Below, one piece after another: positions 17,547-23,811 of a stretch of DNA of 34,520 nucleotides; position 1 is the first letter of the stretch, and every line of letters begins with the position of its first letter. This DNA comes from Kurthia zopfii (GTDB lineage Bacteria; Bacillota; Bacilli; Bacillales_A; Planococcaceae). Location: positions 1-34,520 of the forward strand of contig NZ_QFVS01000034.1 in NCBI RefSeq assembly GCF_003143955.1, in the 5' to 3' direction. The notes beneath the pieces are model-generated. The model was not told where the DNA came from. It made no database searches and saw only the letters and a program-made list of their open reading frames with translations. The translations under genes and the position numbers were made by a program.

Positions 17547-17574
17547 ATTTAGCGCCCCTTTTCGAATACCAATT

Positions 17575-17593
17575 ATTAATACCTGGTACTAAT
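17575..17593. promoter_or_regulatory. FapR operator
   Basis: ATTAATACCTGGTACTAAT matches the FapR box (TTAGTACCT, two bases, TACTAA core) with one change, G to A in the first half-site. It overlaps the start point just below the fabH -10 box, the usual place for FapR repression. Confidence 0.88.
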
Positions 17594-17620
17594 TATAGAC
17601 GATGCAATATTTCATTTCAA
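17592..17620 (-). promoter_or_regulatory. fabH-fabF promoter
   Basis: On the minus strand: TTGAAA (17615-17620), 17 bases, TATAAT (17592-17597). Confidence 0.8.
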
Positions 17621-17671
17621 CTGTATTGTCAAAACTTCGACAAAAAGTCATTCACAAGTAAAAACTTTCTT

Positions 17672-17699
17672 TTGTTTTGTATAACAATTATGCTATTAT
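17672..17699 (+). promoter_or_regulatory. yjzD promoter
   Basis: TTGTTT (17672-17677), 16 bases, TATTAT (17694-17699), 37 bases before the start codon. Confidence 0.5.
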
Positions 17700-17736
17700 T
17701 AATAGAGTATAAATGTAAACTCAGAGGTGAAATTAA

Positions 17737-17943
17737 ATGAAATATATCGCATTATTAGTTTGGTCTGCAATTTTATTCTCAGTATTAAACTATGTAGTAT
17801 CAGCAGTCAACAACGTTAAATTTGACGGTGAAGTTTTCCAAAAAGGATTAATTTATTCAGTTGTATTCGCTGTATTCGTTTTAATCGTGAGTGCTATTAT
17901 TCCAAACGAATCACCAAAAGAATTTGGTGCTAAATCAGAATAA
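17737..17943 (+). CDS. yjzD: DUF2929 membrane protein (YjzD-like)
   Basis: A 68-residue protein with two membrane helices (about 3-24 and 37-57) separated by a short loop (VNNVKFDGEVF) and a polar C-terminus. Size, helix pattern and location next to fabH match YjzD (DUF2929), a small membrane protein of unknown function near med/comZ/fabH in Bacillus. GAGGTG precedes the ATG. It is a single-gene unit with its own promoter and terminator, divergent from fabH. The family call rests on synteny and topology more than on sequence motifs. Confidence 0.72.
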   Translation: MKYIALLVWSAILFSVLNYVVSAVNNVKFDGEVFQKGLIYSVVFAVFVLIVSAIIPNESPKEFGAKSE

Positions 17944-17950
17944 TTGAAGG

Positions 17951-17979
17951 AAGCCATGCTAATTGCACGGCTTTTTTTA
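17951..17979 (+). terminator. yjzD terminator
   Basis: AAGCC and TGC (17951-17959) pair with GCA and GGCTT (17964-17972) with one mismatch, followed by a T-run. Confidence 0.8.
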
Positions 17980-17987
17980 TGCCTTGA

Positions 17988-18498
17988 ATTTACACTTTAA
18001 GTGCAACACAAAAAGAGACTCAAAGATTCAAACCTAGTAAAATAGTGTTTACAACGACAACTATTGAAAGGATTGAAAACTATGAGCCTCTATAAACATC
18101 TTACCATAGACGAAAGAGAACGGATATTTCTTCTTTTCCATCAAGGTGATTCGATTCGCGATATTGCGAAATTGTTAGAAAGAAACCCTTCTACGATCAG
18201 TCGAGAACTAAAAAGAAATCAAATAAATCAAAACTATTCACCTTCAGTTGCACAATCAAAATATACAAAAAGAAAATCCAATTGTGGAAGAAAGCTTCTT
18301 TTAAAGAATCCTGAATTAAAAGCGCTTGTTAAAAAACTATTTTTAAACAAGCAGTGGTCACCAGAACAGATTGCTTCTCGAATTAAGTTCGAGAAATCAG
18401 CCTATAGGATTAGTTTTAATACGATTTATCGCGCGATTTACCGAGGCGATTTTAATGAAGCAAACTTAAGTCGTGGACACCGAGGGGCTATTCGAAAA
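17988..18498 (+). mobile_element. Left fragment of an IS30-family insertion sequence
   Basis: A presumed left terminal region (TTTACACTTTAAGTGCAAC, starting near 17989) is followed by the 5' part of an IS30-type transposase gene. Homology ends near 18498, about where the catalytic domain should begin. No matching right end is visible in the window, so the element is truncated and cannot move by itself. The left boundary is approximate. Confidence 0.65.
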
Positions 18499-18585
18499 GA
18501 ATTTTCTAGTGAATATTTAGATAAGACATTGAATGTGATTGAAAAATATGCCAAAAATGGTAATAATAAAGCCAAAAACTTTTAA
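18082..18585 (+). pseudogene. Truncated IS30-family transposase fused to a foreign tail
   Basis: The 167-codon frame starts MSLYKHLTIDERERI, with AAAGGA 9 bases upstream. Residues 1-45 form the IS30-type helix-turn-helix (DIAKLLERNPSTISRELKRN), and residues about 46-139 continue the DNA-binding half (QWSPEQIASRI, NTIYRAIYRGDF, SRGHRGAIRK). A full enzyme is about 310-350 residues with a DDE catalytic domain. Here the first catalytic block (GDWEADT-like) and everything after it are missing. From about residue 140 the frame reads EFSSEYLDKTLNVIEKYA, which is not IS30-like and appears to belong to another gene. The product can bind DNA at best. Confidence 0.8.
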
Positions 18586-18608
18586 CTGACAAAAGATTTA
18601 ATAAGTAA
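18499..18608 (+). pseudogene. Remnant of a toxin-like C-terminus, frameshifted
   Basis: The tail fused to the transposase reads EFSSEYLDKTLNVIEKYA, then KNGNNKAKNF and a stop. If one A is added to the run of five at 18574-18578, the frame continues KAKKLLTDKRFNK and stops at 18606-18608. That ending resembles the C-terminal tails of polymorphic (LXG/WXG-type) toxin domains, by my recollection of the pattern. It lies 31 bases before a DUF4288 gene, a family often found as an immunity protein. Seen: the restored frame and neighbour. Inferred: toxin identity. Confidence 0.5.
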
Positions 18609-18638
18609 CGTATAAGAAAGGTAATGTGTGGTGATCTT

Positions 18639-18974
18639 ATGAAGAATTTTTATTCTGTTAAGTTATTGTTTGAGTCTGTAGTTTCTTTGAATTTAAGTCC
18701 GGAAAAGATATTTGAAGAAAGAATTATTTTAGTACAAGCAGAAAACAGCGATGACATTAGTAATTTAGTGTATAGCAAATTTCCTCCAGATACTTATTCA
18801 AATAGTGAGGGAGGATTTACTACAATTCAACTTGTAGAGATTCTTGATGTATTTGAGTTAGTTGATGATATCGAGGAATCTTTAAATTTTAAAGAAGTTT
18901 ATAGTCGGCATTTGATATTTGAACAAGATGTTACTGCGAAAGAAGCGATTGGATTATATAGTTTAGATAAATAA
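18639..18974 (+). CDS. DUF4288 protein, possible orphan immunity protein
   Basis: A 111-residue protein with the DUF4288 pattern: KNFYSVKLLFES at the N-terminus, FEERIILVQAEN (about 26-37), VEILDVFELVDD (about 68-79) and EVYSRHLIF (about 87-95). It is soluble, with no signal peptide. The start is placed at MKNFYSV. An ATG five codons upstream has AAAGG only 2 bases away, and the chosen one has GGTG 5 bases away, so the start is not certain. DUF4288 proteins are common beside polymorphic toxins. Here the gene directly upstream is a toxin-like stump cut by an IS30 fragment. It ends at a terminator shared with clpB. Confidence 0.7.
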   Translation: MKNFYSVKLLFESVVSLNLSPEKIFEERIILVQAENSDDISNLVYSKFPPDTYSNSEGGFTTIQLVEILDVFELVDDIEESLNFKEVYSRHLIFEQDVTAKEAIGLYSLDK

Positions 18975-18978
18975 AAAT

Positions 18979-19010
18979 AGAGAGGTGGGAATCAAATCCT
19001 ACCTCTCTTT
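18979..19010. terminator. Bidirectional terminator DUF4288 / clpB
   Basis: AGAGAGGTGGGA (18979-18990) pairs with TCCTACCTCTCT (18997-19008). T-rich sequence follows on both strands. It lies between the convergent stops at 18974 and 19018. Confidence 0.8.
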
Positions 19011-19017
19011 TGCATGC

Positions 19018-21144
19018 TTATTTAATTTTGATTGTTCCTTCTTCAAGATATGCAGTCATCGTATCATCTGCCACTTTTTCGCCTCTTAATAACTCTTGTG
19101 CGACTGGTGTTTCTAAATGACGTTGAATGAATCGACGTAGCGGACGCGCACCGAATGCTGGATCTGCGCCTTCAGTAGCAATCCATTGAATGACATCATC
19201 ACCGACTACTAATTTAATCTCTTGTTCTGCCACACGTTGAATTAAATGTGCGACATATTTTTTCGTAATCGCGAAGAAATGTTCATCTGATAATGAGTGG
19301 AACATGACGATATCATCTAAGCGGTTCAGTAATTCTGGTTTGAAATATTGTTTCAATTCAGCCATTACTAAATCTTCAACCGCATGTCCTTCCGTATCAT
19401 GCATCTCTAATAAATAATGCGAGCCGATATTTGAAGTCATGATGACCACGGTATTCGTAAAGTTGACCATACGACCTTGGCTATCTGTAATGCGACCATC
19501 ATCTAAAATTTGTAGTAGAATATTTGCCACATCTGGATGTGCTTTTTCAATCTCATCAAGAAGTATTACTGAGTACGGATTTCGACGAACTGCTTCTGTT
19601 AATTGACCGCCTTCTTCATAACCGATGTAACCTGGAGGTGCACCAACTAGACGAGAAACACTATGTTTTTCCATATACTCAGACATATCAATTCTTACAA
19701 AGTGATCTTCAGAATCGAATAATTGAGCTGCTAAAGCTTTCGCTAACTCAGTTTTACCGACACCAGTTGGACCTAAGAATAGGAATGAGCCAATCGGTTT
19801 ATTCGGATCTTGAATTCCTGCTCTTGCTCTCCAAACAGCTTCTGACACTAAACGAACGGCATCATTTTGTCCAACGACACGTTCATGAAGCGTATCTTTT
19901 AAAGCAAGTAATTTTTCGCGCTCGCCTTCTAGCATTTTCGTCACTGGAATACCTGTCCAACGAGATACGATGCTCGCAATTTCCTCAGCTGTTACATCTT
20001 CACGTAATAATTTTTCACCAGATTCTTCAACTTGTTCTTCCAAAGTAGCTAATTCTTTTTCTAACTCTGGAATTTTACCATGACGTAAAATCGCTGCGTT
20101 GTTTAAATCATAATTACTTTCAGCTTCTTCTAATTGATGACGATATTGATCTAATTTCTCACGTTTTTCTTGTACGATTTTCAATGAATCTTTTTCTTGT
20201 TGCCATTGTTCACGCATCGCTTGTGAAGAAGATTTTAGTTCTTCTAATTCTTCACGAAGTGCTGCTAAACGTTTTTTACTCGCATCATCTTCTTCTTTCA
20301 TCAATGCTTGTTCTTCAATTTCTAATTGCATTTGACGGCGTGTTACTTCATCTAATTCTGATGGCATCGAATCAATTTCTGTACGAATCATGGCACAAGC
20401 TTCATCGACTAAATCAATCGCTTTATCCGGTAAAAATCTTTCCGTAATATAACGATTTGATAGTTGAGCAGCTGCTACGATTGCACGGTCGTGAATTCTA
20501 ACACCGTGATGAAGTTCAAAACGTTCTTTCAATCCACGAAGAATCGACACTGTATCTTCTACTGATGGTTCACGTACTAACACTTGTTGAAATCGTCTTT
20601 CAAGTGCAGGATCTTTCTCAATATTCGTGCGATACTCATCTAAAGTAGTTGCACCGATACAGTGAAGTTCACCACGAGCTAACATTGGTTTCAACATATT
20701 ACCCGCATCCATTGAACCTTCAGTTTTACCTGCGCCCACAATCGTATGAATTTCGTCAATGAATAAAATGATTTTACCTTCTGATTCACGCACTTGTTTT
20801 AATACACCTTGTAAACGTTCTTCAAATTGTCCTCGGTAACTCGCCCCTGCGATTAATGCGCTCATATCTAACTCATAGATGATGCGATCTTTTAATCCTT
20901 CAGGTACGTCCCCTTTGACAATTCGTTGTGCTAAGCCTTCAACAATTGCCGTTTTACCAACACCCGGCTCGCCAATTAGTACCGGGTTATTTTTCGTTTT
21001 ACGTGATAGAATTCTGATGACATCTCGGATTTCCTGGTCACGACCAATTACCGGATCCATCTTCCCATCTTTAACCGCCTCGACTAAATTACGTCCATAT
21101 GTTTCTAGTGGGTTTTTATCTTCTTGTTGTTGATTCATTTGCAT
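19018..21144 (-). CDS. clpB: ClpB disaggregase lacking the N-domain
   Basis: AAA+ protein disaggregase (Hsp100) that works with DnaK to rescue aggregated proteins in the cytosol. It has 708 residues, against about 860 for full ClpB, because the N-terminal substrate-binding domain (about 150 residues) is absent. The first conserved block, [21 protein letters not shown], starts near residue 16. Walker A motifs are GEPGVGKT (58-65) and GPTGVGKT (458-465). The coiled-coil M-domain (about 265-390) identifies ClpB, not ClpC or ClpE. The start follows AGAGGAGG by 8 bases. The 41 codons upstream in frame cover promoter and operators and are not coding. Two CtsR boxes flank the promoter. Confidence 0.93.
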   Translation of the reverse strand: MQMNQQQEDKNPLETYGRNLVEAVKDGKMDPVIGRDQEIRDVIRILSRKTKNNPVLIGEPGVGKTAIVEGLAQRIVKGDVPEGLKDRIIYELDMSALIAGASYRGQFEERLQGVLKQVRESEGKIILFIDEIHTIVGAGKTEGSMDAGNMLKPMLARGELHCIGATTLDEYRTNIEKDPALERRFQQVLVREPSVEDTVSILRGLKERFELHHGVRIHDRAIVAAAQLSNRYITERFLPDKAIDLVDEACAMIRTEIDSMPSELDEVTRRQMQLEIEEQALMKEEDDASKKRLAALREELEELKSSSQAMREQWQQEKDSLKIVQEKREKLDQYRHQLEEAESNYDLNNAAILRHGKIPELEKELATLEEQVEESGEKLLREDVTAEEIASIVSRWTGIPVTKMLEGEREKLLALKDTLHERVVGQNDAVRLVSEAVWRARAGIQDPNKPIGSFLFLGPTGVGKTELAKALAAQLFDSEDHFVRIDMSEYMEKHSVSRLVGAPPGYIGYEEGGQLTEAVRRNPYSVILLDEIEKAHPDVANILLQILDDGRITDSQGRMVNFTNTVVIMTSNIGSHYLLEMHDTEGHAVEDLVMAELKQYFKPELLNRLDDIVMFHSLSDEHFFAITKKYVAHLIQRVAEQEIKLVVGDDVIQWIATEGADPAFGARPLRRFIQRHLETPVAQELLRGEKVADDTMTAYLEEGTIKIK

Positions 21145-21159
21145 ATGTCTTTCCTCCTC

Positions 21160-21176
21160 TTTGACTATCTTTGACC
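21160..21176. promoter_or_regulatory. CtsR box 1
   Basis: TTTGACTATCTTTGACC: on the minus strand GGTCAAA, GAT, AGTCAAA, a close match to the CtsR heptad repeat. It lies between the clpB start point and its ribosome site. Confidence 0.9.
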
Positions 21177-21189
21177 TTTTGTTAATTTT

Positions 21190-21218
21190 ATTATATTCAC
21201 TGTAGATTAAAATATCAA
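21190..21218 (-). promoter_or_regulatory. clpB promoter
   Basis: On the minus strand: TTGATA (21213-21218), 17 bases, TATAAT (21190-21195). It is bracketed by the two CtsR boxes. Confidence 0.85.
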
Positions 21219-21226
21219 GTGAAAAC

Positions 21227-21243
21227 TCTGACCTTTTTTGACT
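21227..21243. promoter_or_regulatory. CtsR box 2
   Basis: TCTGACCTTTTTTGACT: on the minus strand AGTCAAA, AAA, GGTCAGA, a second CtsR heptad pair with one mismatch. It lies directly upstream of the clpB -35 box and 13 bases before the fnr -35 region. Confidence 0.8.
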
Positions 21244-21255
21244 AAAAGAAAAACT

Positions 21256-21285
21256 TTGTTTGAACATTCCATTATTTGTTATAAT
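21256..21285 (+). promoter_or_regulatory. fnr promoter
   Basis: TTGTTT (21256-21261), 18 bases, TATAAT (21280-21285). The leader would be only about 17 bases. Confidence 0.55.
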
Positions 21286-21308
21286 TGTTAAAACGGAGGT
21301 GGGTCAGT

Positions 21309-21998
21309 TTGAATGAAAAAATCCCAAATTTACTAAAATCACTATTTAAAGAACATGGCACTAAAATAGAATTCACGAAAAACAAGACGATTTTTTCCGA
21401 AAGTGACGAAGCGAATTCCGTTTACTTCCTTATGAAAGGACGCGTTTCCCTCTCTAAAACTACGAGCGGTGGCAAAGAATTAACAACTCGACTTTGCGGA
21501 CATGATGATTGCTTTGGAGAAAATATTTTATTCACATCTATTCAAACTTATCCCTTCTCAGCAAAGACCATTGAAGCATCAACCATTTTAGTAATCAGTC
21601 GAAGCACATTGGAAAATCTTCTCCACGGGAATAGTTCTGCCCTACTTGACTGTATCCAATGGCTGCAAATTCAAAACATGCGTGAACAATCAAAATTACG
21701 TGATTTACTACTTTACGGCAAAAAAGGTGCGCTCTACTCTACTTTAATACGATTATCGAATACTTTTGGTGTCAAAAATGAAGATGGCTCGATTATTATT
21801 CCTGAAAGATATACGCATAGCGATCTTGCAAATCTATGTGCGTCTAGTCGGGAAGTCGTCAATCGCCTCATGAAAGAGTTGAAAGAAGCTCATGTCATTT
21901 CTGATCAAGCAGGAATCATCACTATTTTGAAGATCACCTATTTAAAAACTTATTGTGAGTGCGATCAATGCCCCGATTCCCTATGTAAATTAAATTAA
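21309..21998 (+). CDS. fnr: Fnr-type Crp/Fnr regulator with C-terminal Fe-S cysteines
   Basis: Oxygen-responsive transcription regulator of the Bacillus Fnr type, 229 residues. A cNMP-binding-like beta-barrel (about 15-110) is followed by the dimer helix and then a winged helix-turn-helix (SDLANLCASSREVVNRLMKE, about 171-190). The C-terminus has C216-E-C218-D-Q-C221-P-D-S-L-C226. The C218-x2-C221-x4-C226 spacing matches the [4Fe-4S] ligands of B. subtilis Fnr, and D132 in the RDLLL block could be the fourth ligand. Block RDLLLYGKKGALYSTLIRLS also fits Fnr. The start is TTG, 6 bases after CGGAGGTG. No nitrate respiration genes lie nearby. Confidence 0.88.
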   Translation: MNEKIPNLLKSLFKEHGTKIEFTKNKTIFSESDEANSVYFLMKGRVSLSKTTSGGKELTTRLCGHDDCFGENILFTSIQTYPFSAKTIEASTILVISRSTLENLLHGNSSALLDCIQWLQIQNMREQSKLRDLLLYGKKGALYSTLIRLSNTFGVKNEDGSIIIPERYTHSDLANLCASSREVVNRLMKELKEAHVISDQAGIITILKITYLKTYCECDQCPDSLCKLN

Positions 21999-22035
21999 AA
22001 AAAGATGACTCCGTTCAATTATCGGGGTCATCTTT
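21997..22035 (-). terminator. Terminator between fnr and a membrane protein
   Basis: AAAGATGACTCCG (22001-22013) pairs with CGGGGTCATCTTT (22023-22035). The T-run is on the minus strand (21997-22003). It ends the minus-strand gene and could weakly stop fnr transcription. Confidence 0.75.
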
Positions 22036-22053
22036 GCGTAGCCTAATAAAATG

Positions 22054-22473
22054 CTACTTTTTATTATTTTCTATACGTCGCTTTTCACTATTGCGTTCAT
22101 GCATAGCAATTAGTTCATAGCTAATAATTAAAGCTGCCAATAAGCCCATCGCAACAACTACAATTAATGAAAGCACTCCACCATCTGATTCTACAGCTTT
22201 AGGAAATATAATTGGGCCACTCCAAATATAATCATCAGCGATCATTGAAAAAACATTTATTTGAACAAAAAAATAAAAGATAATACTAACTAGTGTAATT
22301 CTTGAACCTTTTATTCCTTTGTTATGATCCGTCACAAGCAGTAATATAACGAGTAGCACTGGTGAAAAAATAAGAATCAAAATTACAGCATAAAACCAAT
22401 CAACATATGCAAAAATCGATAAACAAATAACGAATAACAATTCAAGAGCTAAAAAACTTAATAATTTTTTCAA
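22054..22473 (-). CDS. Hypothetical four-helix membrane protein, 139 aa
   Basis: No family recognised. Hydrophobic segments at about residues 4-23, 27-48, 60-80 and 98-123 suggest four membrane helices. A charged tail follows (MHERNSEKRRIENNKK), probably cytosolic by the positive-inside rule. The start is TTG, with GGAGAAAAGG just upstream; spacing is tight, so the start is uncertain. A TATAAT lies about 40-50 bases upstream on the minus strand, and a terminator follows the stop. The XRE/ImmA pair precedes it on the same strand, about 100 bases away, but a shared role cannot be claimed. Confidence 0.75.
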   Translation of the reverse strand: MKKLLSFLALELLFVICLSIFAYVDWFYAVILILIFSPVLLVILLLVTDHNKGIKGSRITLVSIIFYFFVQINVFSMIADDYIWSGPIIFPKAVESDGGVLSLIVVVAMGLLAALIISYELIAMHERNSEKRRIENNKK

Positions 22474-22574
22474 ATCCTTTTCTCCAATTCTAATTTTTAG
22501 GTTATCACCCTTTATATTATATCAAATAAACACTATAATGATAGATTTTTAACAAAAACAATTTCCCATTGCGT

Positions 22575-23288
22575 TTATTCATCTTGAGCGCTTTCATGTC
22601 GAAGCTGTTCACTAATTTTCGGCGAAAAGCTGGCAAGTTTATTACTAGCTGTTAAAGGGTCTAACCCTTTTTTCATGTGTAGCAACACTTGCTGCTCGTA
22701 TGCATGAAATTTCGTAGTATGGATTGCTAAATCAAATGGCGATTCTGGTAAATCATATTTTTCACGCAAGTGTTGCCACTTTTCTTCGGAATGCGACACT
22801 CTAATAGATTCTCCAACTTCACTAACCCGACGCTCAACCGTTTTATACGGTGCCGCAGATAAATCGGCGATCAAAAGTATTGCCTGTTCTTCATTCCATT
22901 TTGATTTAAATCGTTTCCACAAAGACTTCACAAGCGGTTTTGGTAACATTACGCATGCGGCAAAACGATCAGCGGCACGTTCATGATCAAAATCTTCTTT
23001 CTGCATTTTACTTGCTTCTGAATGATGCCAAAGTTCATGTGAAGCAGTAAAATAGCGTGTTCTTAAAGAATGCTGTGTATTTAACACTACAAACTTATCT
23101 CCTGATTGATGGGTTACAGCTGCACCAAAAAACGAAACATCTTCAATATTTTTATAGACTAATTCTACTTTCTCACTCAAGATTTGTTCAATTTGAGAGC
23201 CTAAGAATAAATCACAACCGTATACATCATCTAAAAAAAATGCGGCAAATGCTTCTGCAGTTTTTTCAGCTTGTTCACGTATATTCAT
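22575..23288 (-). CDS. ImmA/IrrE-family metallopeptidase
   Basis: A 237-residue zinc peptidase of the ImmA/IrrE family. Relatives cut a partner XRE repressor and so release repression. The HEXXH motif is H84-E85-L-W-H88. A downstream acidic ligand lies in DHERAADRFA (E103), then CVMLPK as in the family. Residues about 130-237 form a helical extension not seen in the smallest ImmA proteins, with several Trp and His. The ATG follows the stop of the XRE gene directly, with AGGTG inside that gene, so the two are translationally coupled. No integrase or conjugation genes accompany the pair. Confidence 0.87.
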   Translation of the reverse strand: MNIREQAEKTAEAFAAFFLDDVYGCDLFLGSQIEQILSEKVELVYKNIEDVSFFGAAVTHQSGDKFVVLNTQHSLRTRYFTASHELWHHSEASKMQKEDFDHERAADRFAACVMLPKPLVKSLWKRFKSKWNEEQAILLIADLSAAPYKTVERRVSEVGESIRVSHSEEKWQHLREKYDLPESPFDLAIHTTKFHAYEQQVLLHMKKGLDPLTASNKLASFSPKISEQLRHESAQDE

Positions 23289-23618
23289 TTATTTCACCTG
23301 CTTCATGGTCACATAATCTTCAATCGCAAAAAGGACAGATTCAAAAGCGCGCTTTGACTGACGAGTTGTTGTTTGGCCTCTAAAAACGATTTCAAGTGGT
23401 TCGTTTGTTTCCTCTACTTTAAGTAAATCCTCCATTTCCGTATTCAATGCTTTTGAAATTGAAACTAAACGCTCGGGCTTCATGACACGCTCTCCCGATA
23501 GCATATGACCAATCAATGATTTACTAATTCCTGTTTCTTTGCTCAAATCTTGATAAGATTTTCCTTGTTCTTGTAATAAATTTTTAATGCGTATTAATAC
23601 ATATTCATTCGAATTCAT
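23289..23618 (-). CDS. XRE-family repressor paired with the ImmA-like protease
   Basis: A 109-residue protein with an N-terminal XRE helix-turn-helix (about 8-63; YQDLSKETGISKSLIGHMLSG). The C-terminal tail (about 64-109; EIVFRGQTTTRQSKRAFES) could be the cleavage or interaction segment. The start is placed at MNSNEYV, with GGAGGG 5 bases upstream; 11 further codons upstream overlap the operator and are not coding. The promoter (23643-23671) is embedded in a palindromic operator and a matching half-site, so autoregulation is very likely. The arrangement copies ImmR-ImmA of mobile elements, but here it stands alone. Confidence 0.87.
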   Translation of the reverse strand: MNSNEYVLIRIKNLLQEQGKSYQDLSKETGISKSLIGHMLSGERVMKPERLVSISKALNTEMEDLLKVEETNEPLEIVFRGQTTTRQSKRAFESVLFAIEDYVTMKQVK

Positions 23619-23629
23619 ATTATCCCTCC

Positions 23630-23640
23630 GTCGTCTACAA
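23630..23640. promoter_or_regulatory. Operator half-site downstream of the XRE promoter
   Basis: GTCGTCTACAA is the exact inverse of TTGTAGACGAC at 23656-23666. It lies between the -10 box and the ribosome site of the repressor gene. Confidence 0.7.
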
Positions 23641-23642
23641 TT

Positions 23643-23671
23643 ATTATACAATCTTTTGTAGACGACTACAA
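23643..23671 (-). promoter_or_regulatory. Promoter of the XRE-ImmA operon
   Basis: On the minus strand: TTGTAG (23666-23671), 17 bases, TATAAT (23643-23648). The -35 box is part of the operator palindrome. Confidence 0.7.
23656..23671. promoter_or_regulatory. Palindromic operator over the -35 box
   Basis: TTGTAGACGACTACAA has perfect 6-bp arms around ACGA. It covers the -35 box, so binding would block RNA polymerase. The half-site 16 bases away allows cooperative binding. Likely ligand: the XRE protein encoded next to it. Confidence 0.7.
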
Positions 23672-23762
23672 TTTTATTTAACTATTCGAAGGCAAGGACT
23701 CCTACAGAAAAACAAGCGACGGAAAGCTTTCGTTATTTCTAAAACTTTTACTTATTCAAACA

Positions 23763-23799
23763 CAAAAAAACATCTAAAGTAATTTTCTACTTTAGATGC
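23763..23799 (-). terminator. Acyltransferase terminator
   Basis: CATCTAAAGTA (23771-23781) pairs with TACTTTAGATG (23788-23798). The minus-strand T-run is at 23764-23770. A T-rich plus side means it may also act in the other direction. Confidence 0.85.
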
Positions 23800-23811
23800 T
23801 TCTTTTTAGTG

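Noticed and set aside
19524-20447. Plus-strand frames of 174 and 87 codons opposite clpB
   Set aside because: They are antisense shadows of a highly conserved gene, with no initiation signals.
21145-21267. 41 extra codons before clpB as a residual N-domain
   Set aside because: This stretch contains the promoter, the transcription start and both CtsR boxes. The good ribosome site is in front of 21144.
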